From: Isoetes taiwanensis
Lineage: Eukaryota > Streptophyta > Lycopodiopsida > Isoetales > Isoetaceae
Length of the DNA: 64,000 bases
Direction: 5' to 3'
NCBI GenBank assembly: GCA_021234155.1
Contig: JAJEKV010000009.1
Location: 9,990,546-10,054,545 of the forward strand
Position numbers and translations under genes: made by a program. Below are positions 11,481 to 22,819 of this stretch, in pieces. The notes below the pieces were generated by a model. It was not told the DNA's origin and made no database searches. It saw only the letters and a list, made by a program, of their open reading frames with translations. Within the stretch, counting starts at the first letter, position 1. The number at the start of each line of letters is the position of its first letter.

Positions 11481-12120
11481 ACCACTTCTTGTTTAGCAAA
11501 GCTAAACTTGTCAAAATCACTCCTCGAACCATGTAAATAGAAGTTAATTATTCTTTGAAATAGCCTATAAAGTATACCAATCTACCACTTAAACACATAA
11601 AAGTATGACAATTACATCCAACCTCCAAAACAACCTGGATGGAAATTCCCAAGATATTTCCAACTTTACAACCACCCCTCATGAGGAGACATTAATGTCT
11701 CATGGCACATAATTCATTCCAGTAGTGATTTTCCACTAAGATTTAACAATGCAAAATTTAATCTTAGCCTTTTTTATTGCAAAAAAAATGATAACCACCA
11801 AAAAGCTTTTCCCATAGACCTGCTTCTTTTCTCCACGAAAGGCTCCTTTTAGTCCAAATGGAACTGTTTTTTATTATATTGTTTGCTTGATCTCTATGCA
11901 CATATACGTATCGAACTGAAGCTTTATTGACTAAAGACACAACTTTATTGACTCTCCAAAATGGTAAAGCATGGGTGGAAATATAATTTGCATCCTTTCC
12001 ACACGTTAACAAACTGAATGATGTGGTGAAGTCGTGTCCACTCTACAACTCCACATTCGGTCATGCTATTTAGTTGAAAACCTATTCCTAGACAAAATTT
12101 CAAGTAAAGAAGCGCTCCGG
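11481..12120. other. NAC 3' flank, non-coding
   Basis: AT-rich, no gene-like frame. The NAC 3' UTR presumably lies at its start, but no polyadenylation signal was singled out. Confidence 0.4.
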
Positions 12121-12125
12121 GGCAT

Positions 12126-12250
12126 CGTCTAGTGCATGACCTTAAATTACCACACCCGAGGTCATGGGTTCAAACATAGTCAACATCGGTCTAGTAATGG
12201 GGACCTTAAAATTCTATTGTTCCGAGGTCAGGGGTTCAAGTACAAACAAC
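12126..12250 (+). mobile_element. Dimeric tRNA-like SINE head
   Basis: Two related units stand in tandem. Each has a D-arm-like start (CGTCTAGTGCATGACC; GGTCTAGTAATGGGGACC), a middle CCGAGGTCA and a pol III B-box-like sequence (GGGTTCAAAC at 12166; GGGGTTCAAG at 12231). The spacing between the two B boxes is about 66 bp. This matches the layout of tRNA-derived short interspersed elements. No poly(A) or target-site duplication was located. Confidence 0.5.
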
Positions 12251-12284
12251 CAGTCCTGTGCTAGAGACCTTGAACGTGCCAATC

Positions 12285-12480
12285 ACATGCAAAGTAGCTC
12301 CTAACATATCGCATCTAGGTAATGGATTGGTTTCCATGTGATAGAGACCTTAAACATGCCACAGCTCCTAGCATATCGCACATAGGTAGTGGATTGGCTT
12401 CCATGTGATATGTAAAATATGATGTAGAATGTCCTCATAGCATATCGTGCCTAAAGAGTGGATTAGCTTCTATGTGATAA
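12285..12480 (+). repeat. Degenerate tandem repeat, about 65-bp unit, three copies
   Basis: The phrase (CT)CCTA(A/G)CATATCGCA...AGGTA(A/G)TGGATTGG(C/T)TTCCATGTGATA recurs about three times with growing divergence. It lies directly downstream of the SINE-like dimer and may be part of the same compound repeat. Confidence 0.55.
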
Positions 12481-14685
12481 TGTGAATATATAACACAATA
12501 ACAAGGGGTTTTAGGGCTAAAACCATAGACCATATTCCTAAAACAATTGAATTGATTGTTACAAGGATGTTTGGGCTAATTCTGTTACGACACTATTCGT
12601 GATCATCAAATAGTTCACGAAAATTAGTTCTGAAATTGTCTTCAAAGTAGTCATTCTCTTCAACATATATACCTGATTTGAGGAGTCATGCCCCTCTATT
12701 TATGATGTGTCCGATGTATTGACACATCAGCTATTCCCCAAGGAATTGTAGTCCAGCTTGGGAAAGAAGCCAGTAACCAGAGGATCATGAAGTCAAGGGA
12801 ACTGAAAAGGAGCTCACCAATATTCACAAAGCACCTGAAATGGAAGTAATGTCATTAGCATAATAATCGTATGCTTCTCACAAGTAGGTATGACCCTGGG
12901 TATGTAGTGATCCACATAGAGTGTGCAAGAAAACCATATGTAAGTCCCATAACTGGAAGTTTCATCATTGCATAAGAGGGATTAATGTCCCCAAATCGAG
13001 GGTATTGTGGATAATAATGTAGTTGATCAGCTGCTTGCAAGCTCCCTTGTTGGATAGTTACGCCACGAATGCTCCCAAAAATTCAGAAAAAAAAATCATC
13101 TAACGTATTCACCATTCTTGAGTTGCATACTTGCAGGGTATTCGGATCAGCCCAGTTCCTGAAGAATCATCATCTGCAAAGAAACTAAGGGAATAGTGCA
13201 TGCACTACAGCGAGAAAAGGAAGAAAGGGATTTTGGAAACAGAGACAATAAAAACCGAGACAAACTGAGATGCACATTTAAAGAAAACATTGACATCATT
13301 TAATGTCAGGACGTCGTCGTTAATCGGCATAATGACATTGTTCATTGACGTCTATATCGACATTTTGATTCCCAATGACATCACATGGTAGTTTTAACCT
13401 TATTTTTTATTGGTCATAAAATGTGTCCCGTTCTAAAGTTCGGATATGGTTTTTCATCAATTTGTTTGATTTTGAGGTTTGGTCCATTATCAAGGCATTT
13501 AGGAGAAGGACCAGAACAATTTGTTGTTGGAAAGACGACCTTGCACATTTACGGTGTTGTGTCGTCGGCTCAACACTTGAGGTGCCTTCCACCGCAAGCC
13601 ATGCACTCCAACTCTACTGGCCCACCGGACAGGGCACACTCTCTGACCTCTTCATGCCTTATGGATGGCTTTCCATGACACTATGGCTTGTTATCAGCAC
13701 TTTAACCATGGCCGATCCTCATTTGCCATGCTCAAATCCACATTGGTAGCGACCATCAAGAGCAATACTTCCCCCCTCAATCCCGTGCTACCTCCTGCAT
13801 TAGACATCATCCTAGGTATTATAGGGCGCTATCTCCACGACCACGATGGAAGGCATCCTCTTCCTATGCCGGGAGATTAGTCTTGCATCCACGTAGTTAA
13901 ATTAATTGTAATTAAATGGGTGGTTCCCTAATAACCAGCTTTATAATAAATAAATGTGTACTAACGTAGTGTTGGTCCTCTAGGCCAATAGAACGATCTA
14001 AGGGGCAGGTCGCACTGCGAAGACTTACAACACGTATTTTGTCAGAATGTGTTGCAAGGAGATGAAACGGACCTTTAAATAGTTAAATTTTAACTCTTTG
14101 TGAATATTTAGTATTAATTTAAGTAAGGGTTGGGAAATTACCTTATTATAACAAGTTATGAAATAAAGGATGTGATCATAATAATTAACTTAAATATTAC
14201 CTTGAAGTAATTGTTTAAAAAAAAAAAAATTGCAGTCCAACAGGGATCATGCAGAGGTCCAAGATAATGCTTATTTAAGATGTTAGCTAAACGTGGTAAG
14301 GATGTAATTCCTTCCACGGATAGATGTACGACCTTGAGGGTCGTTGTAAAAATAAATTAATTTCACGTATACTTAGGTGTATTTTAGGTATATACTTCTA
14401 AGGGTAATGGAGAACCCAAGGAAGAGAATAAAAAGCATGTGCCTAATTTTTGTGTATGATAATTAAAACCTTGTCTAGGTAATAGTACTGTCTAAATGAA
14501 TGATTAGTATTTATAACTGCGCTAAGACATATGAAAACGTCGTAAATATTGTTAAAGCCTGGAGTAAATATAGTTTTACTATAGGAACTAATTGTTTGAA
14601 TCTTGTATAAGCTAGTATAAGTATGTAAATAAATATATTATAATTTCAAGATAAGAAGACTCGTGATGCTGCGAACAGCATCAAT
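12480..14685. other. Non-coding, possibly the internal remnant of an LTR element
   Basis: No recognisable gag or pol frame. GACGTC/TGTCA-type motifs cluster at 13290-13385. The segment ends in the purine tract next to the LTR-like sequence at 14701, so part of it may be eroded internal retrotransposon DNA. Confidence 0.35.
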
Positions 14686-14687
14686 GT

Positions 14688-14700
14688 AAGGTGGGGAGAA
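14688..14700 (+). other. Polypurine tract of an LTR retrotransposon
   Basis: AGGTGGGGAGAA lies directly before TGTGATGTTCC, the usual arrangement at the start of a 3' LTR. Confidence 0.45.
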
Positions 14701-15945
14701 TGTGATGTTCCAGCATAATATACGGTACAAATACATATATTATACTGTGACGCCACTAGTATATGTCGACTATGACGACATGTACACGACGACTTAGAAC
14801 CCATTATATTGCACATGTTATGCAACATGTGAATATATCCTATATTGCCATGTGGCAATACCCATATGAGCCATATGCCCCATTAGACCCTAACCCTAAA
14901 ACGTGGGCATAAAGAGGCAGGAATTTTAAAAGTGTTCCCTTTTCACATTCCAACTTCCAAGGGCCATTCGGGCCAAGTGCTAGGGCCATTTCGCATTGCA
15001 AGACGCCACCAAGCCAGTTGCACAACAGATCTCCAAGATTCGGTCGTCTTCACCTTGAATAGAAGCATGGACGCATTCCAAGGAGCTGGAGCAAGCCAAG
15101 GTTAAGGTAAATAGCAATTCTGTTGTGCAATGCCAATTTTTAGTCTGGCAATGAGCTGGTTTAGCATGTTAGTTCAGCCTTAGAGGCCCTATAGATTCTG
15201 AGATCACAAGCCCTAACAAAGGAACCTAACCATGTATGTTTAGGTAGATAGATTAGATGTTATTCTATGTTTCGGTTCTATGGATGATGATGTTCTATTC
15301 TATGTGCACTCCTGTGTATTGGGAAGGGGGTAGAGACCCTGAAAGCCTCAGTAATTGATGTATCTAGATAGCTTCATTAATTCCCAATTAATGCGGTCTG
15401 TGCATAAGAGCCCGCCTGGCTGTGAGTGGCGGGATTAGACCGGCAAATAAGGGGGACTTGTCCCATTGCAGATTGATCCCTCTGGTGTGTAAAACCTACC
15501 AGGGATCTTAGCGGGCTAGGCCTGATGATTTGCCACTGTGTGTGGGCAAGGCATGGGCTCGACACCTCTGGGGTGATGCGTCACCTTCTATGTGGTTCAA
15601 GTCGTAGACGGGCAGTGGCCCTCTAGCCGCATGTGATAGGCATGCATGCCTCTGGAGGGAGTGATCTCCTCCTGCCTCATCGGGACTGGGGAGATGCAAC
15701 CTAGGAGTAGCTCCTTTGGCTATGCACCCGGTAGGCTACGGTCAAGTCCCAAGACTTATCTGCCTATTCTGCAAAGTATGCATAGGAGGGACGGATGGAG
15801 CGGACTACCCAACGACTATGTTCTATGCCAGCCCAATCCATTTGCCATGAATTCTGTCTGCATTGACTTCTGGAGACCCAAGCCATCAGTCGATCCCCAT
15901 GAGTCTGAGCCTTGGGTAGGATTCCCCTTATGTCACTGGAACCCC
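14701..15945 (+). mobile_element. LTR-like sequence, probably Ty3/Gypsy type, interrupted at its right end by LINE-B
   Basis: It begins with TGTGATG after a purine tract. The segment 15640-15910 is clearly related to a minus-strand sequence at about 60960-61450. Shared phrases include CTGCAAAGT(A/G)TG, AGGAGGG and GGACTACCC, plus CAGTCGATCCC in slightly altered form. The end of the LTR is not seen; LINE-B sequence starts at about 15950. No primer-binding site is present, so it is a solo or truncated LTR. The superfamily assignment is inference. Confidence 0.45.
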
Positions 15946-15961
15946 TAGTGGTGTAGCTCCA

Positions 15962-16440
15962 ATGCGTGCTACTTCTTCTGTGCCGGCAAGTGCTTCTACT
16001 GCCCCTGCTGTTGGGACATCAAGTAATCTCAGCTTTCATGCTCCTCATACACGCTTCATTGATTGGATTAAGCGGGATATGTCTTCCATTGTTAGAAGCG
16101 CCCAAGTCTTTGCCGCTATGAATATTTTGGTTGCAAATAATAAACGCGATGTCTCAGCATACTTGAAGGAGTTGCAATCTATGGCTAATCATATGGATGT
16201 CCAGTTACCTTCTGAGGATTTTTTTTACGAGTCGGATCAGTGTGCTAGTATGTTTGCTAATGCTGGCGAACCCGTGATTGCAATTGATCATAACTCGCAT
16301 CTATAGTGTGTTCAGAATTTGGTTTCTCATGCAGTTGTATGTCATTTCACGGGCCAGTTCCTTGATCTCCGTAGAATGGGTTTTTGGTTTAAGCAGCATC
16401 TCCAAAGACTAAAGTTGCATGGGCACACATGGAAGGGTTG
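15962..16440 (+). pseudogene. LINE-B ORF1 remnant
   Basis: RNA-binding ORF1 protein of plant LINEs, strongly shortened. TRFIDWIKRDM aligns with PRFSEWIKNKM of LINE-C ORF1. After a stop at 16304, CVQNLVSHAV and LDLRRMGFWFKQHLQRLKL match the stretch before the DUF4283-like domain in LINE-C and LINE-D. The DUF4283-like domain itself is missing, so an internal deletion joins this point to the endonuclease at 16678. Confidence 0.7.
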
Positions 16441-16677
16441 AGCGGAGCGGAGCTCTATCTTACCACCTGCGGATCAGCATACGGAGGGAGCTGATCTAGA
16501 GTGTTCTTCTATTGCGAGGGATGAGCAGAGCAGAGGTTCTCCTTCGCCAGGTATTTTACACAATGGAAGGGTGGAACAGAGAGGAGGCTCTCCCTTACCA
16601 ATTTCCAAAACACAATGAACAGATCTCCCACTCGATGATGCTGCTGAGATGGATGTAGAACATCATCATACATCTTG

Positions 16678-17420
16678 ATGAACATACTATCTTGGAACGT
16701 GAGGGGAGTAGCTTCTTCCCCATGTAAAAGGAGCAGGCTATCTAATTACCTGTCTAAGTCTCTGATGAATATTTGATGTCTTTAAGGGCACAAGTGCTGT
16801 AAAGGTGGGGTGCAGAAGCTGGCTGCAATTGTGGGTCCTAATTACAATGTCTTGGTTGCTGCTTCTAATTCAGCTAAGGCTGGAGTCCTCACTGCTTGGA
16901 GACCTTCCCTTAATGTTACTTTTACTCAAGTAGACAGATTTGGACGGTGGATAATAGTCAAATGGATGGATAAGGGGCAAGAGTGGGGGATTGTGAATGT
17001 GTATGCACCTAATCAGCCACGTCAGCGAGGCTCTCTGTGGGCCACTTTACGGACTAAGATTATGCGCTCGGTGGCTACTAGTTGGTGACTTTAATATGGT
17101 TGAGTTTGAAGCGGATAGGTGTGGTAGGGATACACAGGTTGTTCAGGGATTTGAACGTGAGTAGTGGGGGCAGCTTGTGCTGGACTGCAGAATGGTAGAG
17201 GTTGACGGAGACCAGTCTTTTACGTGGTGTAATGGCTGGACTGGACCAGGTAGAGCTTACGCTCGGCACGATCGTGGGTATTATAATGTAACAGCTGCTG
17301 GCTTATTGGGTAACTTGCAAAGGACAAATATGTTGGATAGTTCCATATCTGATCACAATCCACAATGGCTTTCGGTTACAGCACCAGTGCATAGACAGCT
17401 ACAAGAACGTATTTCAAGCT
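16678..17420 (+). pseudogene. LINE-B ORF2: endonuclease
   Basis: Target-nicking domain of the exonuclease/endonuclease/phosphatase fold. It starts MNILSWNVRGV, then shows EWGIVNVYAPNQP, GDFNMVEFEAD, SFTWCNGW, YARHDRGY and SISDHNPQ. At least two in-frame stops follow SKSLMNI, and a frameshift lies near 17075, so it is dead, although most motif residues survive. Confidence 0.85.
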
Positions 17421-17433
17421 TAACACTCGTTAT

Positions 17434-18884
17434 TTGTCAGACCCTGAGTTTACTGATGGCTGCAGGCATGCCTGGTCCTCTACATTTTCTCGTCTTCGAC
17501 GTATGTCTGGGGTTGTTGACGTTTTGGCAGCAGTTAAATCCTTTGCTAAGCAGTGGGGACGTAGGAATGCACGGGCAATTAGAGGCCAGCTACTAGCTTT
17601 GTATGTGGAGCTTCAAATGTGTCGTTCACAGGCCCCTTCATCAGGTATTCGAGAGAAAGAGTTATTGGCAGAAATAAGAAACATTGAGCCTATACAGGCA
17701 ACTCAAGCTCGCGTTAAGGCCAGTTTGGATTGGTTTAAATTGGAAGATAGGTGCTCTCACTTCTTCTTTAGGGCAGCAAGGAGAAGACGTGTGTCAAGCT
17801 CCATATCTTCGCTACTTCTACCTGATGGCTCACGAAATTTCCGATCTTTGCCACGGTTGAAGCGATTTCTTTTTATCATTTTTCCGTGTTGTGTGTGTGT
17901 GTTTTTTTTTTTTTTTTTTTTGCTGATCAGTCTCTGCCTTTCCAAGAGGACATGCAGGAGGCAGTTTTATCTAATATCCATCCTATTATTTCCCCATAGC
18001 AGCGTGTTCAGTTGGAATCAACTATTACTGTCGATGACTTGCATTCTACTGTAGACTCTTTAAAGAAGAATAAGTGCCCAGGCTTGGATGGTTTTCCTGC
18101 AGAGTTTTTCCAAGCTTATTGGAATTGGCTTGATGATGACGTCTTTAATGCTTTCTCTGAGTTTCGCCGGTTCAGGAGCTTGGATAAGATCATCAACACT
18201 GGTTGCATTTCCCTTATTCCTAAGTGCAAAGAGCCTAAAACCATCTCGGATTGGCGCCCTATAACTCTGCTATCTACGATGTACAAGATCTTTGCTAAGG
18301 CCTTGGGAGAGAAAGTGAGGGATATCTTGGCAGAGTCTATCTCCTTCACACAATCAGAATTTTTACCTAAGCATTGTATTCTTGATAATGTGACCGCAGC
18401 TTATGGGGGGATGTATGGGGCGCGCCTAAAGGGTCAGCTGGCACATTGTATATCTCAAATTGGATTTTGCTAAAGCCTATGACAGTATAGATTGAAATTT
18501 CCTACAAAAATGCCTTCTGACATTGGGATTTGGAGAGTTGTTCACCAGAGATGTTATGAAGCTTCATCTTTCTGCTCGATCTATTGTGCTTTTTTAGGGA
18601 GAACCGTCGGCTATGTTCCCTGTTGATAGAGGAGTTCGACAAGGATGTCCCCTTGCCCCGTTATTGTTCCTATTGTGACAGAGGTATTGTCCCAGCTACT
18701 CTCTTCGGCTACTCAAGATGGCATAATTCAGGGATTGACTATGGAGGATGGTTCTCAAGAAGTGTGTAATCAGTATGCCGATGATACATTTCTCTTTCTA
18801 GTGGCTGAGGATGATAATCTTCAGAATGTTAAGCTGTTGTTGGACTCTTTCTCCCCGCATCGGGGGTTCTTGTTAATTGGCTAA
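17434..18884 (+). pseudogene. LINE-B ORF2: linker and reverse transcriptase
   Basis: The linker (KASLDWFKLEDRCSHFFF) is followed by a GT/T microsatellite at 17890-17925 that destroys the frame. The RT then reads CPGLDGFPAEFFQ, CISLIPKCKEPKTISDWRPI, TQSEFLPKHCILDN, a broken LDFAKAYDS at about 18462, RQGCPLAPLLF in a shifted frame and YADDTFLF at about 18775. The domain order and catalytic motifs are as in LINE-A. Confidence 0.88.
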
Positions 18885-19743
18885 AGTGCTCCCTTTTATG
18901 GACTTTGGTGGATGTGGATGTTCCTCCCCTCGTGTTTACGAAGTATCCGCGGAAAGTGCTTCCTCAAGAGAAGGCCACTAAACTCTTGGGCGCCTCAGTG
19001 GGTATACATATCTCTACTTCAAATGCATGGAATATTATAGTGGAAGGCCCGTAAGCATCTTTTTGGTGGAATACGACTAAGCTTTCTCGCGCGGATAGTA
19101 GTTGTTAAGCGTGGTTCTCGACTAGCGCTCATGTGTATATGGCATCTCTTGTGCTTGCCTCACAAACAAAGTTTCAAGAGGTTGTCACAATTGTCCATAA
19201 CTTCATTTGGGCAGGCTTGGGAAGACGACAGTGTAGTTGTGAAGGTCGCTGGTCCACATGTATCAAACCAAAATTTGCGGAGGTCTAAGTATGATTGATT
19301 TCAATTCTGAGAAAATTATGATATCTAAGTTCATTTGTCGCTACTTGGCGGGTATGGTACATTCCACTTTGGAAAGAGATTGGTTGTGCAAGCACTTGGG
19401 CAATGTATTCCTTTTGGGAAAAACGCACTTAGGGCAGTTCTTCCTTGGTGTCTCTTTTATCGCCTTCGGCCCATATCCCAATGCTTCCCCTTCTTGAAGG
19501 GATCGCTTGATTCTTGGGAGACAGTTCTTGTGCTATTTAAGATTAATCCGTGTGTGTCCACGGTAGGTTCTCCGTGTTAGTGGATTCCTCCGATAATCAC
19601 ATGCCTCTACGGCTACTCGCATTAATCCATTGACTCAGTGGCGTTGGAGGCTTGCTGGTATTCTCACAGTTGGTGCTTGGTATGAGGGAGGACACTTGTT
19701 GACTTGGGATGCTTTTCAGACTAAGTTTATACTATCTCGATGG
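18885..19743 (+). pseudogene. LINE-B ORF2: post-RT thumb region
   Basis: Collinear with LINE-A: KFICRYLAGM, GQFFLGVSFIAF and GPYPNASP appear in shifting frames. GSPC-stop-WIPP near 19576 carries the same TAG codon as LINE-A. The segment ends at the MITE target site CTCGATGG. Confidence 0.75.
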
Positions 19744-20329
19744 CAGTGTTGTTTAAGTACCCGTACACTATGATTGTGTACTTATAGTACCTTGGGTAGT
19801 GTACAGTACGTCTTGTACCTCTAAAGTGTAGGGTAAAAAAATAAAAAAATAAAAAAAAAAAATTATGAGTTTAAAATTTAAATCATATCCTCAAGACAAT
19901 TTTGTGCCTCCCTAATGTCTAGTGTCAATTTCAAGGCTAAAAAAACTCTAATTGTATGTTTCTAGCTCTTGTAGTGTTCGACAAAGAGCTGATAAAATTT
20001 TTGTGCTTATATTTCTTTGCTTTAGTACTAATTTCAATCCATTTACATGAACTTCTTATTATGGGTTCTTATTTGACCAGCCAGATCTCTTAACCAACTC
20101 CTTATAGTTCAGATCTTATAGAAAATCCTCAAAAAGTCTAACCTCAAGTGCAAATTTGCAAAATTTACATAAAGAACTTTATATTTTTCCCGTACGTAGC
20201 GTACTGTACGTACTATACATAAAACAGAACAGCACATGGCAAACGTACATAACGTACTAAAAAACTCTAAAGTACATAAAAGGTACAGTACCTTGGAAGA
20301 CGTACTGTACAAGTACTGTGACAACACTG
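19744..20329. mobile_element. hAT-type MITE with GTAC-rich ends
   Basis: A 586-bp insertion in LINE-B. The terminal inverted repeats start CAGTGTTGT on the left and end ACAACACTG on the right. It is flanked by 8-bp duplications, CTCGATGG (19736-19743) and CTCGGTGG (20330-20337), with one mismatch. Its removal restores the LINE-B frame (RW|DRALWQ). GTAC occurs about 7 times in the left 100 bp and about 13 times in the right 150 bp, fitting subterminal transposase-binding repeats. It has no coding capacity. The 8-bp duplication and CAGTG end indicate the hAT superfamily. Confidence 0.88.
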
Positions 20330-21017
20330 CTCGGTGGGACAGAGCTCTGTGGCAAAAGCTGGTTGACATTCTGCCAGACGCTTCTCCACAATCAGTTGAT
20401 GTGCCTATTTGGACTGGTCCCCAAATTGTTAATGCACAACGTCTTGTACATTCGTTATATCAAAAGCTGGTTGATTTGACATTGTCCCCACTCGGGCTGG
20501 TTGGCAGCTCCACATTCCCCCTCCTCAATAGAAGCGTATGTGGTCCTGGGTCTGGAATAAATTGTTGCATCCCAAACTCCTTCACAGATGTCTGCGGGTT
20601 AATGTGCTGGTTCATAAGTTTTATCCGCGTATTTTAGAACTCTGCCCACTGTGTAAGCGGCAAGTTAAGAGTCTCGAGCACTGCTTCTTTCTATGTGACC
20701 AAGTTCAGCCAGTTTGGTCTTGGTTACTATCTCTCTTCCATGTGGCCTTGACTAGCCAGCAGGTGCTTCTCGCCATTTATCCTTCCACTTGGAACAGCTT
20801 GCGGCAACAGGCTTTCCACTTAGCTTCAGGTTGGTTGTTGTGGTCTGTTTGGAAAAGAAGGCGAATGTGTATCTTCAAAGCCTTATCAATTAGTGTCGAT
20901 CAACTTCTTCACGAGGTGCAAGACATATTGGTGAAGGCATACCTATGTTCTCAGCTTGCTCCTGAGAAAAAACGTTTGATTTTTGAGGAATATTTGGGTA
21001 TCTTATCTTATGCATAG
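20330..21017 (+). pseudogene. LINE-B ORF2: zf-RVT end
   Basis: Resumes after the MITE with RWDRALWQKLVDILP, matching RWDRAIWQKVSSILP of LINE-A. It continues to the zf-RVT with CPLCKRQVKSLEHCFFLC and LLWSVWKRRRMCIFK. It is open from 20538 to 21017 and ends normally before the 3' UTR. Confidence 0.88.
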
Positions 21018-21149
21018 ACAGGTGGCTGGACTCAGTGGATTATCTTTGTCTGCTGAGATTTTATTCCTATCTCTGCATCTATGTGTGTACTTCTTCTGGA
21101 ATATTGAATAAGAGTTTGTCGTCCTTAAAAAAAAAAAAAAAAAAAAAAC

Positions 21150-22040
21150 TTGTACAAGTATACCCCATAAACGAGGATTGTTATCTATGGTCTAGATTGA
21201 GGAATAAAGAGCAAATATACCCATCCAATAGCTCTCAATGCCGGAGTCAACCCCCAATGCACCAAAAACCAAAGGGGATTTCAGGGGGATTCTAATATAA
21301 AATCATTGGATGTAATGGTTTGTGTTAATTAATGTTAATGGTAGTTATGTGTTGGTTGTTATGTGTTGTTAATACTTTGGTGCTTCTAAGCCAAGGGGTC
21401 GTCATCAAACTTTGTAGGTTGCAACTTAATTGCCATAGATTCAGTCACATTGATAGAAGCTGCATAGCTATTAGATGATAATATAAAGACTGCATTGTGG
21501 TTGGATCACTGTATCTGCATTCTTTCTTGGACCCTGACGAGTAACTCACGTAGATCTTTACTAGGTGAAAGATCTTAGACTGAATTCCTAGTTACTAGGT
21601 CAACCTCAGCAAAGGCCACCTACCACAGGGGTGGTTAAGATCTCCAGCTCATTTAGGGTGATCAATCTAAAAGAGAGACTGTGAAATAGACTATCTTTTC
21701 CTGAAAAAAAAAAGAGGGGGCAACACTCAAACCAAGTCAATGGGACCTAGGGGCAACATTTTTTTATAAACTTTTTTGAAGTGTGCTCATAAAAGTGATG
21801 GAAGTGGATCGACTCTGGATCAAATACGATAGTTTGTTTTTTTTTTTTTTTTTTTATATATATATTTATAAGGTGAATTTTTACATATGAACTTTTTTCA
21901 AGGGAACTGTAACCCTAAATGTTCAAATCACATAGCATCTGATAAATAGAAGATTTTTAAGGCATCACAGCCTTCAAAAACATAGCAAAACGCATAGCAT
22001 AATAAAGGATTAGGTTTTTGATGTTTGGAGATCTCAGCCT
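21150..22040. other. Non-coding stretch
   Basis: No gene-like frame. A run of about 18 T followed by (TA)n is present at 21837-21862. Confidence 0.45.
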
Positions 22041-22045
22041 AAAAA

Positions 22046-22735
22046 TCAGAACTCAATGCTAGGACTTGAGGTTGAAGTTCTTGACCTTTCTTGCTTTCTT
22101 TTGACTATTTGATAAAAGGTGCAGTAGATGCACATGCATGACTTGGCTCTTGCCATATTGAATCTACCTTTGGAATCTTTGGCATTTGCATCAAAATTTT
22201 GATCACACTGGCATCCGCACCCACATCGATCCTGGTATCCTAGAGCATTAGCTGCTCTATAAATCTTCATCCATTCAAAATTTGTGTTCAGATCTATCCA
22301 GTTCCATTTCAGTTTACACAATGACATGAAAAAAACATCTGTAAAAACTTAGAAATCATCTGTTAATCTCATATATCTAGTTAACATCATACTGAACTTG
22401 CTTGATAATTCTTTTAGGGGGAGATAATTTCAGAGTTAGAAATAAAGGAATTTCTGCCCTTCCGAATCATCCAAAGGAGGATATAAATTCTCCAAATACA
22501 AGGGTTAAGGCAAATAAAAATTAGCTTCACTTAAGGCTATGAAATCGAAGTCGCAGGTGTTGGAGGCAAGCTCAAGAATCCATTTCGACCATAGACACTT
22601 CCTAAAAAGATGTTCTTTATCTTCTCTAGCATAAAGACACCTATCACAAACATCAAAGTTAGCCATAGATAATCTGAATCCGGAGCAATTATGATCAGTG
22701 TCGTTGCTACATTGGCAACCCATTATCAACCTTTA
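22046..22735 (-). pseudogene. zf-RVT-like LINE remnant
   Basis: Minus-strand frames. At about 22730-22505 FDVCDRCLYAREDKEHLFRKC gives a C-x2-C ... H-x3-C cluster followed by WSKWI, typical of the zf-RVT zinc domain. Further on, 22327-22046 reads LKWNWIDLNTNFEWMKIYRAANALGY and then CGCGCQC. The family differs from LINE-A to LINE-D. No RT core is nearby, so this is an old fragment. Confidence 0.5.
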
Positions 22736-22775
22736 TTGTTAGTTCGTTTTAAATGCCAATGGTTGAGTTAACCAA

Positions 22776-22815
22776 TACAAGAAATTTATCGTGGCGACAT
22801 TTCTTCGGTTCCAAA
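22776..22815 (+). repeat. CACTA-like transposon terminus (left-type orientation)
   Basis: TACAAGAAATTTATCGTGG at 22776 matches the minus strand at 59357 with one mismatch over 21 bases, and ACATTTCT follows in both copies. The phrase is like the ends of plant CACTA elements (CACTACAAGAAA...), although the first bases here are CAATA rather than CACTA. Confidence 0.4.
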
Positions 22816-22819
22816 CATG

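Larger units (their letters stand above)
15950..21147 (+). mobile_element. LINE-B, near full-length L1-type retrotransposon carrying a hAT MITE
   Basis: The order is ORF1 remnant, endonuclease from 16678, linker, RT, zf-RVT, then a 22-A tail at about 21127-21148. It is the same family as LINE-A. It is interrupted at 19744-20329 by a MITE and contains a (GT)n/T20 microsatellite at 17890-17925 inside the linker. Many stops and frameshifts are present, so it cannot be active. No target-site duplication was recognised. Confidence 0.9.

Noticed and set aside
13385-13880. Candidate protein-coding region
   Set aside because: Overlapping frames of 60-108 codons with no recognisable domain and no consistent frame.
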